DNA of 64,000 bases. Origin: Pectobacterium aroidearum. GTDB taxonomy: Bacteria > Pseudomonadota > Gammaproteobacteria > Enterobacterales > Enterobacteriaceae. Made by a program: the position numbers and the translations under genes. The stretch covers positions 3,906,001-3,970,000 of the forward strand of contig NZ_CP065044.1 in NCBI RefSeq assembly GCF_015689195.1. Reading direction: 5' to 3'. Under the pieces are notes generated by a model. The model was given only the letters and a program-made list of their open reading frames with translations. It ran no database searches and was not told the origin of the DNA. This document shows positions 10,096 to 18,366 of this stretch, piece after piece (position 1 is the stretch's first letter; each line of letters begins with the position of its first letter).

Positions 10096-10293
10096 CCTAG
10101 TGTAAGATCCTGTTTATTGTCGGTGGCTATACGTGCACAGTTTGCAAAGCGATGTGCAGCGATCGCCATCACACTAAAAAAAAGCACTATGAATCATGCT
10201 ATTATTGTTTTTCTCCACAGCCTTACAGACTGTGCATGAGTACGCCCTATCTGTTGTATTTTTTTTGAGCGGAAAAATATCGAGCGATACGCT

Positions 10294-10989
10294 ATGAATT
10301 CACCCACGGTTCACACGACTGCGCCGCCACATGAGCAAGCTTTGCTGGAACGCGCGCAATCCCTCGCAGGTTATAATCTCGCGGAATTAGCGGACATCGC
10401 TCGCCTGCCCCTTCCCGCCAACCTGAAACGCGATAAAGGCTGGATTGGCGTCTTGCTGGAACGTTTTCTGGGGGCAAGCGCAGGCAGTAAGCCCGAGCAG
10501 GATTTCCCCGATATCGGCGTTGAGCTAAAAACCATCCCGATTGATGAACAGGGTAAGCCGCTGGAAACCACCTTCGTCTGCGTCGCGCCGTTAACAGGCA
10601 ACAGCGGCGTAACCTGGGAAAGCAGCCACGTACGGCACAAGCTCGCGCGGGTGCTGTGGATTCCGGTGGAAGGCTCGCGACACATTCCGTTGGGGGAACG
10701 CCGCATTGGCACACCGCTGATCTGGAGCCCCAGCGAAGAGGAAGAGGAACAGCTGCGCTGCGATTGGGAAGAGTTGATGGATCTGATCGTGCTTGGTCAG
10801 GTAGAAAGCATCACCGCCCGACATGGCGAAGTGCTGCAACTACGCCCCAAAGCGGCAAATAGCCGGGCCTTAACGGAGGCCATCGGCGAATTTGGTCAGC
10901 CGATTCTAACGCTACCACGCGGGTTCTATCTGAAAAAAACCTTTACCGCGCCGCTGCTGGCCCGCCACTTTATGCAGCTCAGCAACTGA
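10294..10989 (+). CDS. mutH: DNA mismatch repair endonuclease MutH
   Basis: 231 residues (E. coli 229). MutH nicks the unmethylated strand at hemimethylated GATC after activation by MutS-MutL. The D-x6-E-x-K nuclease motif is visible in [13 protein letters not shown] (residues about 69-81). The C-terminus [17 protein letters not shown] is intact. It is transcribed away from rppH; ygdQ, ygdR and tas follow in the same direction as in E. coli. Confidence 0.97.
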
Positions 10990-11226
10990 GCGTCATTAGG
11001 CTATGCTTCATCAGTGCGATACTTCGTCGTACACTGATTTATACGCCGCCATCGTGCGACAAAGGAATATGATCAGGGAAAAGCCTAACGCCAACCCTGA
11101 GTAAAAAGGGACGCCAGCACATGAGCCGCATGCAAAGTATGAAGGGTATCGACACTTTCGCTTGCCTACGCACCGAGCTGGCAGAGTATAATATCGTTTA
11201 CGTTTCGTTTAAGGTGTATTGATATA
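10990..11226 (+). promoter_or_regulatory. ygdQ upstream region with a candidate promoter
   Basis: 237 bases. A TATAAT hexamer at about 11186 follows TTGCCT at about 11162 with a long (19-base) spacer. I looked for a yybP-ykoY manganese riboswitch, common before TerC-family genes, and saw no convincing match. Confidence 0.3.
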
Positions 11227-11943
11227 ATGTTTGATTGGATTGTTGATCCGAACGCTTGGTTGGCATTGGGAACGCTGACTATTCTGGAAATCGTTCTTGG
11301 GATCGATAACATTATCTTCCTGTCTCTGGTTGTCGCCAAACTGCCTAAAGCCCAACAAAACAAAGCGCGCCGCATCGGGCTGATGGGGGCGATGTTGATG
11401 CGTTTGGGACTACTCGCGTCTATTGCCTGGGTCATGCGTTTGACTGACCCACTGTTTACCGCGTTCAACAACGAAATTTCCACGCGTGACCTGATTCTGT
11501 TCTTCGGGGGGCTCTTCCTGATCTGGAAGTCGAGCAAGGAAATTCACGAAACCGTCGAAGGCGGTTCAGAAGACCATACTTCCAAGGTGTATTCGTTCTT
11601 TGGCGCGATTGTGCAAATCATGCTGCTGGACATTATCTTCAGCCTGGACTCGGTGATCACCGCCGTCGGTCTGTCTGACCATCTGTTTATTATGATGGCT
11701 GCCGTCGTTATCGCCGTTGGCGTGATGATGTTCTCCGCACGCCCTATCGGTGAGTTTGTCGAACGCCACCCCTCCGTCAAAATGCTGGCCTTGTCGTTCC
11801 TGATCCTGGTCGGATTCACCCTGATTCTGGAAAGCTTCGACGTTCACGTACCAAAAGGCTATATCTACTTCGCGATGTTCTTCTCGATGTCCGTCGAGGC
11901 ACTAAATCTGTTGCGCAGTAAAAAAGAGAAAACGGCACCCTGA
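11227..11943 (+). CDS. ygdQ: YgdQ, TerC-family inner-membrane protein
   Basis: 238 residues (E. coli YgdQ 237). TerC family (PF03741): about seven membrane segments with the paired acidic signatures LEIVLGIDNIIFL near the N-terminus and LLDIIFSLDSVITAVG in the middle, which are probable metal-binding sites in the membrane. Relatives (Alx, MeeY/YoaE types) export manganese or metallate secreted proteins; a metal-transport role here is inference. A GC-rich hairpin follows the stop. Confidence 0.92.
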   Translation: MFDWIVDPNAWLALGTLTILEIVLGIDNIIFLSLVVAKLPKAQQNKARRIGLMGAMLMRLGLLASIAWVMRLTDPLFTAFNNEISTRDLILFFGGLFLIWKSSKEIHETVEGGSEDHTSKVYSFFGAIVQIMLLDIIFSLDSVITAVGLSDHLFIMMAAVVIAVGVMMFSARPIGEFVERHPSVKMLALSFLILVGFTLILESFDVHVPKGYIYFAMFFSMSVEALNLLRSKKEKTAP

Positions 11944-11978
11944 TCGATGTATCGCGTACGCTTTCGCGTCATACAGGT

Positions 11979-12007
11979 TAACCGGGCGGCAAATTTCCGC
12001 CCGGTTA
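11979..12007 (+). terminator. hairpin after ygdQ (possible terminator)
   Basis: AACCGGGCGG and CCGCCCGGTT form a ten-pair stem 36 bases after ygdQ. There is no U tract, so termination is uncertain. Confidence 0.45.
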
Positions 12008-12116
12008 CACAAAATTAACGTCCTCAACACGCATTTTTTCCATTATTCCTACGTTCCCCCTCGCGACCATTTGCTAGACTCATTTAAGTTTTTGTATTTA
12101 TTAATGGGTTAATACG

Positions 12117-12335
12117 ATGAAAGTACGGATGAAGATGGCAGTGACACTGGCGTTATTATTTACCCTTGCGGGCTGTTCCAGCGACTACGTGATGGCGACA
12201 AAAGAGGGGCAAATGCTTCTGACGCAGGGAAAACCCGTGCTGGATAAAGATACCGGACTACTCAGCTATATTGATGAGCAAGGTAACCAGAAACAGATCA
12301 ACAGCGACCAGATCTCCCAGATCGTGCAGCGCTAA
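12117..12335 (+). CDS. ygdR: YgdR-like small lipoprotein (DUF903)
   Basis: 72 residues, the same length as E. coli YgdR. Signal peptide [20 protein letters not shown] ends in a lipobox (LAGC), so it should be lipidated by Lgt. The mature part is an SH3-like YgdI/YgdR fold ([21 protein letters not shown]). Residues after the Cys are Ser-Ser, so the outer membrane is the expected location. Function unknown. Confidence 0.92.
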   Translation: MKVRMKMAVTLALLFTLAGCSSDYVMATKEGQMLLTQGKPVLDKDTGLLSYIDEQGNQKQINSDQISQIVQR

Positions 12336-12520
12336 CGGCAACGTTAGCCCGATCTTCCCCCATCGGGTGACGTTCTCTGGCAAAATCCCGCTTCCCCACT
12401 CGTCACGGCTTCGTTATAGTCGAATTCAGGTGTGTTCTCCCAAACTCATTGGAATCGCAAAAAATCATGCGGAAATGAGGAGAAATACGCCTGCTATTTT
12501 CAGACATAAGGAAGCTGGCA

Positions 12521-13561
12521 ATGCAATATCACCGTATTCCCCATAGTTCTTTAGAAGTGAGCGTGCTGGGTCTTGGTACGATGACCTTTGGCGAACAGAA
12601 CAGCGAAGCAGACGCTCATGCCCAGTTAGATCACGCCATTGCCGCAGGTGTTAACCTGATTGACACAGCAGAAATGTACGCCGTTCCTCCGCGCCCGGAA
12701 ACACAGGGGTTAACCGAGAGCTATATCGGTTCCTGGCTGAAATCCCGTGGCGGTCGTGAAAAACTGATTGTGGCGAGCAAAGTCTCCGGTCCTGTGCGCG
12801 GAAACGATCACAGCATCCGCCCACAGCAGGCGCTGGATAGAAAAAACATCCGTGCCGCGCTGGATGCCAGCCTGCAACGGCTGAACACCGACTATATCGA
12901 CCTCTATCAGTTGCATTGGCCGCAGCGCCAAACTAACTGTTTTGGCAAGCTGACCTATCAATATACTGACGACAAACCGGTCGTCACGCTGCTGGAAACG
13001 CTGGAAGCACTGAATGAACAGGTGCGTGCCGGTAAGATTCGCTACGTCGGCGTCTCCAACGAAACCCCGTGGGGCGTGATGCGCTATCTGCACCTGGCGG
13101 AAAAACACGATCTGCCGCGTATCGTTTCAGTTCAGAACCCCTACAGCCTGCTTAATCGCAGCTTTGAAGTCGGCTTAGCAGAAATCAGCCAGCATGAAGG
13201 CGTAGAACTGCTCGCCTATTCGTCACTGGCGTTTGGTACGCTGACGGGTAAATACCTGAATGGCGCAAAACCTGCTAACGCACGCAACACGTTGTTTAGC
13301 CGCTTCACCCGCTATACCGGTCCGCAGGCGCAGGCAGCGGTTGCCGAGTACGTGGCGCTGGCGCAAAAGCACGGTTTGAATCCGGCACAAATGGCATTGG
13401 CGTTTGTGCGTCAGCAGCCGTTCGTTGCCAGCACGCTGCTGGGCGCGACCACGCTGGAGCAACTGCAAATCAACCTCGACAGCCAGAATCTGACGCTGGA
13501 CGGCGAGATCCTTGATGAACTGGAAGCGATCCACCGTCGGTTCACGTTCCCGGCACCGTAA
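12521..13561 (+). CDS. tas: Tas, aldo-keto reductase family protein
   Basis: 346 residues, the same length as E. coli Tas. Aldo-keto reductase TIM barrel: LGLGTMTFGEQN at the N-terminus, the catalytic region NLIDTAEMY (Asp, Tyr), DLYQLHWPQR, and the NADPH site near STLLGATTLEQLQINL. E. coli tas complements tyrosine auxotrophy of starved cells under some conditions, and its natural substrate is not settled. Last gene of the left E. coli-like block; the two IS110 elements begin about 100 bases downstream where E. coli has lplT-aas. Confidence 0.95.
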   Translation: MQYHRIPHSSLEVSVLGLGTMTFGEQNSEADAHAQLDHAIAAGVNLIDTAEMYAVPPRPETQGLTESYIGSWLKSRGGREKLIVASKVSGPVRGNDHSIRPQQALDRKNIRAALDASLQRLNTDYIDLYQLHWPQRQTNCFGKLTYQYTDDKPVVTLLETLEALNEQVRAGKIRYVGVSNETPWGVMRYLHLAEKHDLPRIVSVQNPYSLLNRSFEVGLAEISQHEGVELLAYSSLAFGTLTGKYLNGAKPANARNTLFSRFTRYTGPQAQAAVAEYVALAQKHGLNPAQMALAFVRQQPFVASTLLGATTLEQLQINLDSQNLTLDGEILDELEAIHRRFTFPAP

Positions 13562-13667
13562 ATGCTCAAAACAGGGCTACAGAGATTCATCGGCATTTTA
13601 CCGTTATCCGGCGTAAAAATTATGCTGAGGAGATAGCAGGCTTAGGATGAGCCGCAGGGACAATGAG

Positions 13668-13678
13668 ATGGACGCTCC
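13668..13678 (+). repeat. left subterminal inverted repeat of the IS1111-type element
   Basis: ATGGACGCTCC; its inverse is at 15019-15029. A third copy of the inverse (GGAGCGTCC) at 13730-13738, directly before the transposase ATG, can pair with it into a hairpin that may hide the ribosome binding site. Confidence 0.7.
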
Positions 13679-13740
13679 ATCTTAACGGCATCAGATGTGC
13701 CAGAGTATGAGTGTCAAATCTCAAAAGAAGGAGCGTCCAA

Positions 13741-14753
13741 ATGCAAGTATCTACCCTTGGTATCGATCTGGCAAAAACGTTTTCGTTCTTCATGGTGTCA
13801 ATCACACCGGCCAGACCGTGCTGAAAAAGAAACTCTCGCGGGCAAAGTTTGCTGAGTTCGTTATCCGTCTCGAACCCTGTCTTATTGGGATGGAGGCGTG
13901 TTCATCCAGCCACCATTTTGCCCGGATGTTTATCCGCCACGGCCATCAGGTCAGGCTGATGCCACCGCAGTACGTCAAGCCTTACGTCAAAACCAACAAG
14001 ACCGATGCGACGGATGCGGAAGCCATCTGCGAAGCTGTTACTCGGCCCAATATGCGTTTTGTTCAGGTCAAAACCGTTGACCAGCAGGCTGTGCTCGCCC
14101 TTCATACGGAGCGGGATATCATTATCCGGGAACGGGTCGCCTGTACGAACAGCCTGCGGGCCATGCTGAGCGAGTTTGGTTTTGTGATGGCAACAGGCAG
14201 AAAAGCGCTGAAGCAGGGCGTTCCAGAAATTCTTGAAGACGGAGAAAATGAGCTATCACCGTTCGTTCGAGCCAGCACATTACGCCAGATGGCGCATATT
14301 GATGCGCTGGATGACCATTTGGAGCTTATCGAACAACAACTGAAGTCATGGGCCGAAACACAGGCAGCCTGTAAACGCATGACAAAAGTGCCTGGCGTCG
14401 GACTGCTGACGGCGACGTATCTGGTCGCGTCAGTGGGTGACGGAAAGCAGTTCAGCTGTGCAAAACAGTTCTCAGCCTGGATGGGTTTGACACCGCGTGA
14501 ACATTCCAGCGGAGGCAAACAGCATCTGGGGCGGATAAGCAAACGGGGCGATGGTTACTTCCGTTATCTTCTGGTGCACGGAGCCCGGGCAGTCGCTTCC
14601 GTGATTGAGCGACACCGGGAAGACATGCAGTGGCTCGACAGACTACTGAAACGCAAAAATTACAATGTTGCGGTAGTGGCACAGGCGAGTAAAACAGCAC
14701 GGATACTGTGGTCGATGCTGGTCCATGAAACCGACTATCGCCCCCTGCGGTAG
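13741..14753 (+). pseudogene. IS110/IS1111-family DEDD transposase, frameshifted near its start
   Basis: The natural start is ATG 13741 (AGAAGGAGCG just before it) giving MQVSTLGIDLAK, which includes the first catalytic Asp, but this frame stops after 27 codons. The rest (NVFVLHGVNHTGQ... to the stop at 14753) lies one frame back; the frames join at the run GCAAAAACG (about 13771-13779), which has five A where six would restore the protein. A -1 slip on A-AAA-ACG would also restore it. Other catalytic residues are present: Glu in LIGMEACSSS and the Asp pair in KTDATDAEA; the C-terminal half has the Ser region HSSGGKQHLGR. Without slippage the DEDD site is incomplete. Either a mutated copy or programmed/transcriptional slippage. 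Confidence 0.75.
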
Positions 14754-14756
14754 CCT

Positions 14757-15018
14757 GAGCACCGCTCAGTCTTTGTTGGGGTTCAGAAAGGGTAAAACGC
14801 AGTCCGGAATTGCAGGTGTAATCAAAAAGATGGCAAAACAGGTAAGACCGCAGGTGAGGTAAACCGGTTCGCCGATGGGCACGATAGCCCGTAGTGGATG
14901 CTTGGTTCTCACCTGGCGGATTTCATCATGGTTCGGGGCGCAGAAGCCCCATCAGAAACCGGATATATGCCTGCAGTTACCGATTTTACATCTTGCTGAA
15001 AAACGCCTTGTTCAACCG
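14757..15018 (+). ncRNA. candidate guide (bridge/seek) RNA region of the IS1111-type element
   Basis: In IS1111-group elements the target-guiding RNA is encoded between the transposase stop and the right end. This 262-base stretch has no ORF and several hairpin arms, including GGGGC ... GCCCC around 14936-14951. RNA boundaries and guide loops cannot be fixed by eye. Role inferred from family knowledge. Confidence 0.4.
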
Positions 15019-15195
15019 GGAGCGTCCATATACGTGGCGAAAGCTTGCGCCACGCCGGGAGCGTGTCGCAAGCGGTCCGTTAAGCCTGATACCGACGAAG
15101 GCATCGCGTAGCGACATAATTTAGCCGGAAGCCAGGGTTCACAGGGCGACGGCGACTGAGTAACCGTGTTGCCGGTCAAGCATTTTAATGGGTTA

Positions 15196-16173
15196 CTATC
15201 CCATAATTTTTATCATAGGGTTGCTGAGTATGAAGTACGCCATAACATAGATGAACCAATTTCTCATCGCCGCACCTATTGCCAACATCTTCGACTTTCC
15301 TTTTAGCAACAGCCGTTCGTACTGCGCTTTTACATGATGATTATGGCTGATGGCAGCTATGGCACCCATATAGAGTTTTGCCCGAATGCCTGGTGGCCCT
15401 ATTTTTGATAACCTTGCCCGACCACGTACCGAGCTGCCTGAGCGACGTTCAACAGGGATAACCCCCAGATATGAGGCCACCTGTTCTGCACTCCTAAAGT
15501 TATTGCTTCGGATTATTGCTAGCATGTTCCATCCGATTTGTTCACCAATACCACTAATCGACTTCAGAAGTGTCAGGTCATTTTTTAGCCTAGGATGCTT
15601 ATCTATATGCTCCGCGATCAGACGCTCAATCCTTGCCAGTTCGTCCTTTAAATTTTGCTCAATCGATTCCAATGACCCCAAAATTTCTTCTGGAGGTCTT
15701 GTGGATTTTAGCGTGTTCAGACGATTTTCTATGCGTTGTTTATCATTCAGCAGATTATCCCTGTGCTGTAGCAATGCCTTGAGTTTCCTTACTGCTTCCG
15801 AAGGGGGAGCCCAGCTATCCGGTTGTTTTAAGCAGCCGTAACAGGCAAGCACATAAGCATCAACCTTATCCGTTTTGGTCAATATCCCCATTCCTTTGGC
15901 GAATTCTCGTATCCGATGTGGATTTATCACGGACACCAGAATACCAGCCTGATGGAGACCATAGGCCAGGTGTTCGTGATAAATACCGGTGGATTCTATT
16001 ATGATATGAGCCTGAACGGGCTCGCACTTTTGCAACGCTAACCATTGCGCCAGAGATTCTGTCGAGCTTGTGCCATTGGGTAAAACTTTTGTCTTACGCT
16101 TACCTTTAATGCCATCAACCAATAAGCACACATCAATAAAACGTTTACTGATATCAATACCGACGTAATACAT
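15196..16173 (-). CDS. IS110-family DEDD transposase (second, unrelated element)
   Basis: 325 residues from ATG 16173, chosen because AAGGGAAATCATT precedes it; the open frame extends to 16221 but lacks such a site. The RuvC-like N-terminus has VGIDISKRF (Asp), IIIESTGIYH (Glu) and KTDKVDAYV (Asp pair). A coiled-coil middle (about 135-205) precedes the transposase_20 domain with SISGIGEQIGWNMLA and RRSGSSVRGRARLSK (catalytic Ser region). The gene looks intact. It is not close to the neighbouring transposase in sequence and faces it tail to tail. Confidence 0.9.
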   Translation of the reverse strand: MYYVGIDISKRFIDVCLLVDGIKGKRKTKVLPNGTSSTESLAQWLALQKCEPVQAHIIIESTGIYHEHLAYGLHQAGILVSVINPHRIREFAKGMGILTKTDKVDAYVLACYGCLKQPDSWAPPSEAVRKLKALLQHRDNLLNDKQRIENRLNTLKSTRPPEEILGSLESIEQNLKDELARIERLIAEHIDKHPRLKNDLTLLKSISGIGEQIGWNMLAIIRSNNFRSAEQVASYLGVIPVERRSGSSVRGRARLSKIGPPGIRAKLYMGAIAAISHNHHVKAQYERLLLKGKSKMLAIGAAMRNWFIYVMAYFILSNPMIKIMG

Positions 16174-16420
16174 AATGATTTCCCTTTCACAGAAACCGTC
16201 ACGCCCGTTCCGCTTGTACATTCAGAGTCAATTCAATGCTCTTGGTAACCGTTCAATGTCAGTGTTGGCGTGAAAGGTGAAACAGAGGGTTTTAACTCAA
16301 TCACAAGGTTTATCTTTGCCGCCCGTTGAAACTCTTTCTGTCCCATGTGGGGATAGCTAATCACCACATGGGATAAGATACAAGCCGCCCTGTGTCGGGC
16401 GCGTGCTACGAGGTAGCATG
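16174..16420 (-). ncRNA. candidate bridge RNA region upstream of the second IS110 transposase
   Basis: In IS110-group elements the bridge RNA is made from the non-coding left end before the transposase. This region has three stems: TCCCATGTGG/CCACATGGGA (16341-16373), CGCCC/GGGCG (16386-16401) and GTGCTAC/GTAGCAT (16403-16419). Some may belong to the phnE side instead. No ORF seen. Assignment is inference. Confidence 0.35.
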
Positions 16421-16477
16421 AAAATAGCGATATTGTGGCGCACGAAACTATCTCTCTGTCTGCATAAAAATATGACT

Positions 16478-16499
16478 AAAAAGCCCTCATTCGAGGGCT
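16478..16499 (-). terminator. terminator of the phn operon, overlapping the last stop codon
   Basis: Minus strand GCCCTC-GAAT-GAGGGC then TTTTTAG. The TGA stop of the last phnE gene (16489-16487) lies across the loop and the first bases of the right arm, so the stem uses the last codons. Confidence 0.85.
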
Positions 16500-17383
16500 G
16501 CGCTATTTTTGGGTTGAAAAAGCGGAACGTCTTTGCCGGTGATATAGCGCTTGCGCAGCCAGGCTGATATCCCATCCATGACCATCACTATCGCAACTAA
16601 AATCAGCGTGATAAACATCACGACATCCCAGTTCCATAAGCGCATGTTCTCCGCATAGACCAATCCGATGCCCCCTGCGCCGACAAAACCTAATACGGCG
16701 GCTGAGCGGGTATTCGACTCTATCTGGTAGAGACTGAGTGCCAGAATAACGGGGAATGACTGCGTGAAAATACCAAAGCGGTGCTTTTGTAGCGCATTAG
16801 CGCCTAACGCGCTCAGGCCTCGTCCGGGTGAACGCTCGACGGCTTCATGCCCTTCGGCGTAGAGCTTGCCGAGCAGACCAATATCCTGCATGACGATAGC
16901 CAACAACCCTGCCAGCGGTCCCAGCCCGACAGCCCGCACAAATATCAGCCCCCAAATCGCCATATCAATACCGCGCATCATGTCCAACAGGCACCGCACC
17001 AGCAGCGCAATCGGCCGTAATCCGCGGCGCTGCATGATGTTACGCGCCGCAAAGAAGGAGAGTAACAGCGCGATGCAGGTTGCCGTTACCGTACCGGCAA
17101 ACACGATCGACAGCGTGATGGCAATTTGCGACAGGTAATAACCAAAGGGCCAATTGGCAAAATCATGCCAGACGAACATGCGTAAAAAATAGCGCCCTAG
17201 CTGCGCCGCGCCATTAAGCCACTGCGTCCAGCTAATGCCAAAGGTCTGAAAAAAGAACAGGTAATACAGCATAACCGCCAGCGCCAGCAGTATGACCCGG
17301 CGTAGATAGCGCGACTGTATGCGAAACAGTTCAGGATGCTGCGTTTTCAATTGTTCTACATCCGGCGACGTTACCGTTCTCAT
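16487..17383 (-). CDS. phnE: phosphonate ABC transporter permease (second PhnE)
   Basis: 298 residues with about six membrane helices after a cytoplasmic N-terminus. The binding-protein-dependent permease signature is present as EGHEAVERSPGRGLSALGAN (EAA loop), contacting the PhnC ATPase, and GFVGAGGIGLVYAENM is typical of PhnE. It starts one base after the stop of the upstream phnE paralogue, so translation is coupled. Two PhnE proteins probably form a heterodimeric channel, as in several phn operons. Last gene of phnC-D-E-E; its stop lies inside a terminator. Confidence 0.9.
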   Translation of the reverse strand: MRTVTSPDVEQLKTQHPELFRIQSRYLRRVILLALAVMLYYLFFFQTFGISWTQWLNGAAQLGRYFLRMFVWHDFANWPFGYYLSQIAITLSIVFAGTVTATCIALLLSFFAARNIMQRRGLRPIALLVRCLLDMMRGIDMAIWGLIFVRAVGLGPLAGLLAIVMQDIGLLGKLYAEGHEAVERSPGRGLSALGANALQKHRFGIFTQSFPVILALSLYQIESNTRSAAVLGFVGAGGIGLVYAENMRLWNWDVVMFITLILVAIVMVMDGISAWLRKRYITGKDVPLFQPKNSAALE

Positions 17384-17384
17384 A

Positions 17385-18272
17385 TCACTTTCCTTCTACC
17401 ACGCGGCGGCGTAAATAGCCGGAGACACCATCCAGCAGCGATACCACAGCAAGAATCAGCAACAAGGTCATGCTCACCTGATCGTAGCGATCGAGCTTAA
17501 TGTTGGTCATCAGTTCCTGACCAATACCGCCCGCCCCCACCAGACCAAGAATGGTGGAAGAGCGGAAATTAATTTCCATACGCATAAAGCTGTAGGAGAG
17601 AAAAATCGGCTTTACCTGTGGCCAAAAAGCAAAGCGCATAATCTGAAGTTTGCTGGCGCCACAGCTTGCCAGACCGCGTACCGGCCGATCTGACGCACTT
17701 TCCAGAGACTCATAAAACAGTTTGGTTAAGCTGCCGACAGTGTGCAGCGCCAGCGCAATAAAGCCGGGCATAGCGCCAATACCAAAAGCCATAACAAACA
17801 TGACCGCCCACCCCAGTTCCGGCATGGTGCGTAAAAAGGCCACCAGCGCACGAATAGATACACGCAGCAGCATCGAAGGTTGCGTATTCGAGGCGGCACA
17901 AAATGCCAGTATTGTGGCCGCCGCCACCGCAATGATCGTGGAGGCCAGAGCCATTTGCAGCGTTTCCCAGATCAGCGGCAGCTGTATGGGCAGCCGATAT
18001 CCCCAATAAGCCAACGAGCCTTCGGTGTGAACGTTCGCCAGAAGCTGTTGCCAGTGCAATACAGGCAGCGTATCGCGCACATAGCTGAAAAAATTCGGCA
18101 GAGCATGCCAGATAGTTGCGGGACTGAACTCGGCGACCTTACCCGCCCCCAGAAACAGGCAGACCAGCAGCAAAGACCACAGCAACGCCTCGCGCTTTTG
18201 TCGCCCTTTAATTTGTTGATAATAGTGCTCAAAGTCATTATTCAAAGCTGTGTCCTGTTTACCGGACGTCAT
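17385..18272 (-). CDS. phnE: phosphonate ABC transporter permease (first PhnE)
   Basis: About 295 residues from ATG 18272; the open frame extends to a GTG at 18323, and neither start has a strong Shine-Dalgarno. It has a polar N-terminus, then about six membrane segments. The EAA loop is ESLESASDRPVRGLASCGAS and the C-terminal signature LGLVGAGGIGQELMTNIKL is typical PhnE. It lies 94 bases after phnD and directly before the second permease. Imports phosphonates (or phosphate/phosphite) bound by PhnD. Confidence 0.9.
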   Translation of the reverse strand: MTSGKQDTALNNDFEHYYQQIKGRQKREALLWSLLLVCLFLGAGKVAEFSPATIWHALPNFFSYVRDTLPVLHWQQLLANVHTEGSLAYWGYRLPIQLPLIWETLQMALASTIIAVAAATILAFCAASNTQPSMLLRVSIRALVAFLRTMPELGWAVMFVMAFGIGAMPGFIALALHTVGSLTKLFYESLESASDRPVRGLASCGASKLQIMRFAFWPQVKPIFLSYSFMRMEINFRSSTILGLVGAGGIGQELMTNIKLDRYDQVSMTLLLILAVVSLLDGVSGYLRRRVVEGK

Positions 18273-18366
18273 ACCATGACGTTGATTAGCGGACCGAAAA
18301 TGTTGCCGCCCGTTCGATATCACGTCCGAACGGGCGTTTAGGGAGTGGCGAAGCGCCCGCTCTCGA

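Larger units (their letters stand above)
9598..10293. other. rppH-mutH divergent intergenic region rich in DnaA-box-like sites
   Basis: 696 AT-rich bases without a convincing gene. It holds two perfect 9-mer DnaA boxes (listed separately) and further near matches: TTCTCCACA at 10211 (one mismatch), ATGTCCACA read from the minus strand near 9771, TAACCCACA near 9704 and a half-match TTATCCAAG at 10073. Several GATC sites are scattered through it. It must also carry the promoters of rppH and mutH. No counterpart of the E. coli small ORF ygdT was recognised. Confidence 0.6.
13668..15029 (+). mobile_element. IS110-family element of the IS1111 type
   Basis: One DEDD transposase gene flanked by 11-base subterminal inverted repeats ATGGACGCTCC (13668-13678) and GGAGCGTCCAT (15019-15029), a layout diagnostic of the IS1111 group, with a long non-coding stretch after the transposase. 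True tips lie a few bases beyond the repeats and cannot be fixed here. Just outside the right repeat is a hairpin (CGTGGCG ... CGCCACG, 15033-15054) of the REP-like kind that such elements often target. Total about 1.4 kb. Confidence 0.75.
15185..16420 (-). mobile_element. IS110-family element (ends not determined)
   Basis: Contains the intact minus-strand transposase and a structured upstream region to about 16420. IS110-group elements lack terminal inverted repeats and leave little or no target duplication, so the borders here are approximate. It lies between the IS1111-type element and the phn locus. Confidence 0.5.

Noticed and set aside
9598..10293. Chromosomal replication origin
   Set aside because: Despite DnaA boxes, there are no AT-rich 13-mer repeats arranged as in oriC, no dense GATC cluster, and the neighbours (rppH, mutH) are not the gidA/mioC or dnaA context.
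10990..11226. Possible yybP-ykoY manganese riboswitch before the TerC-family gene ygdQ
   Set aside because: The conserved core of that riboswitch could not be found; only a plausible promoter is visible.
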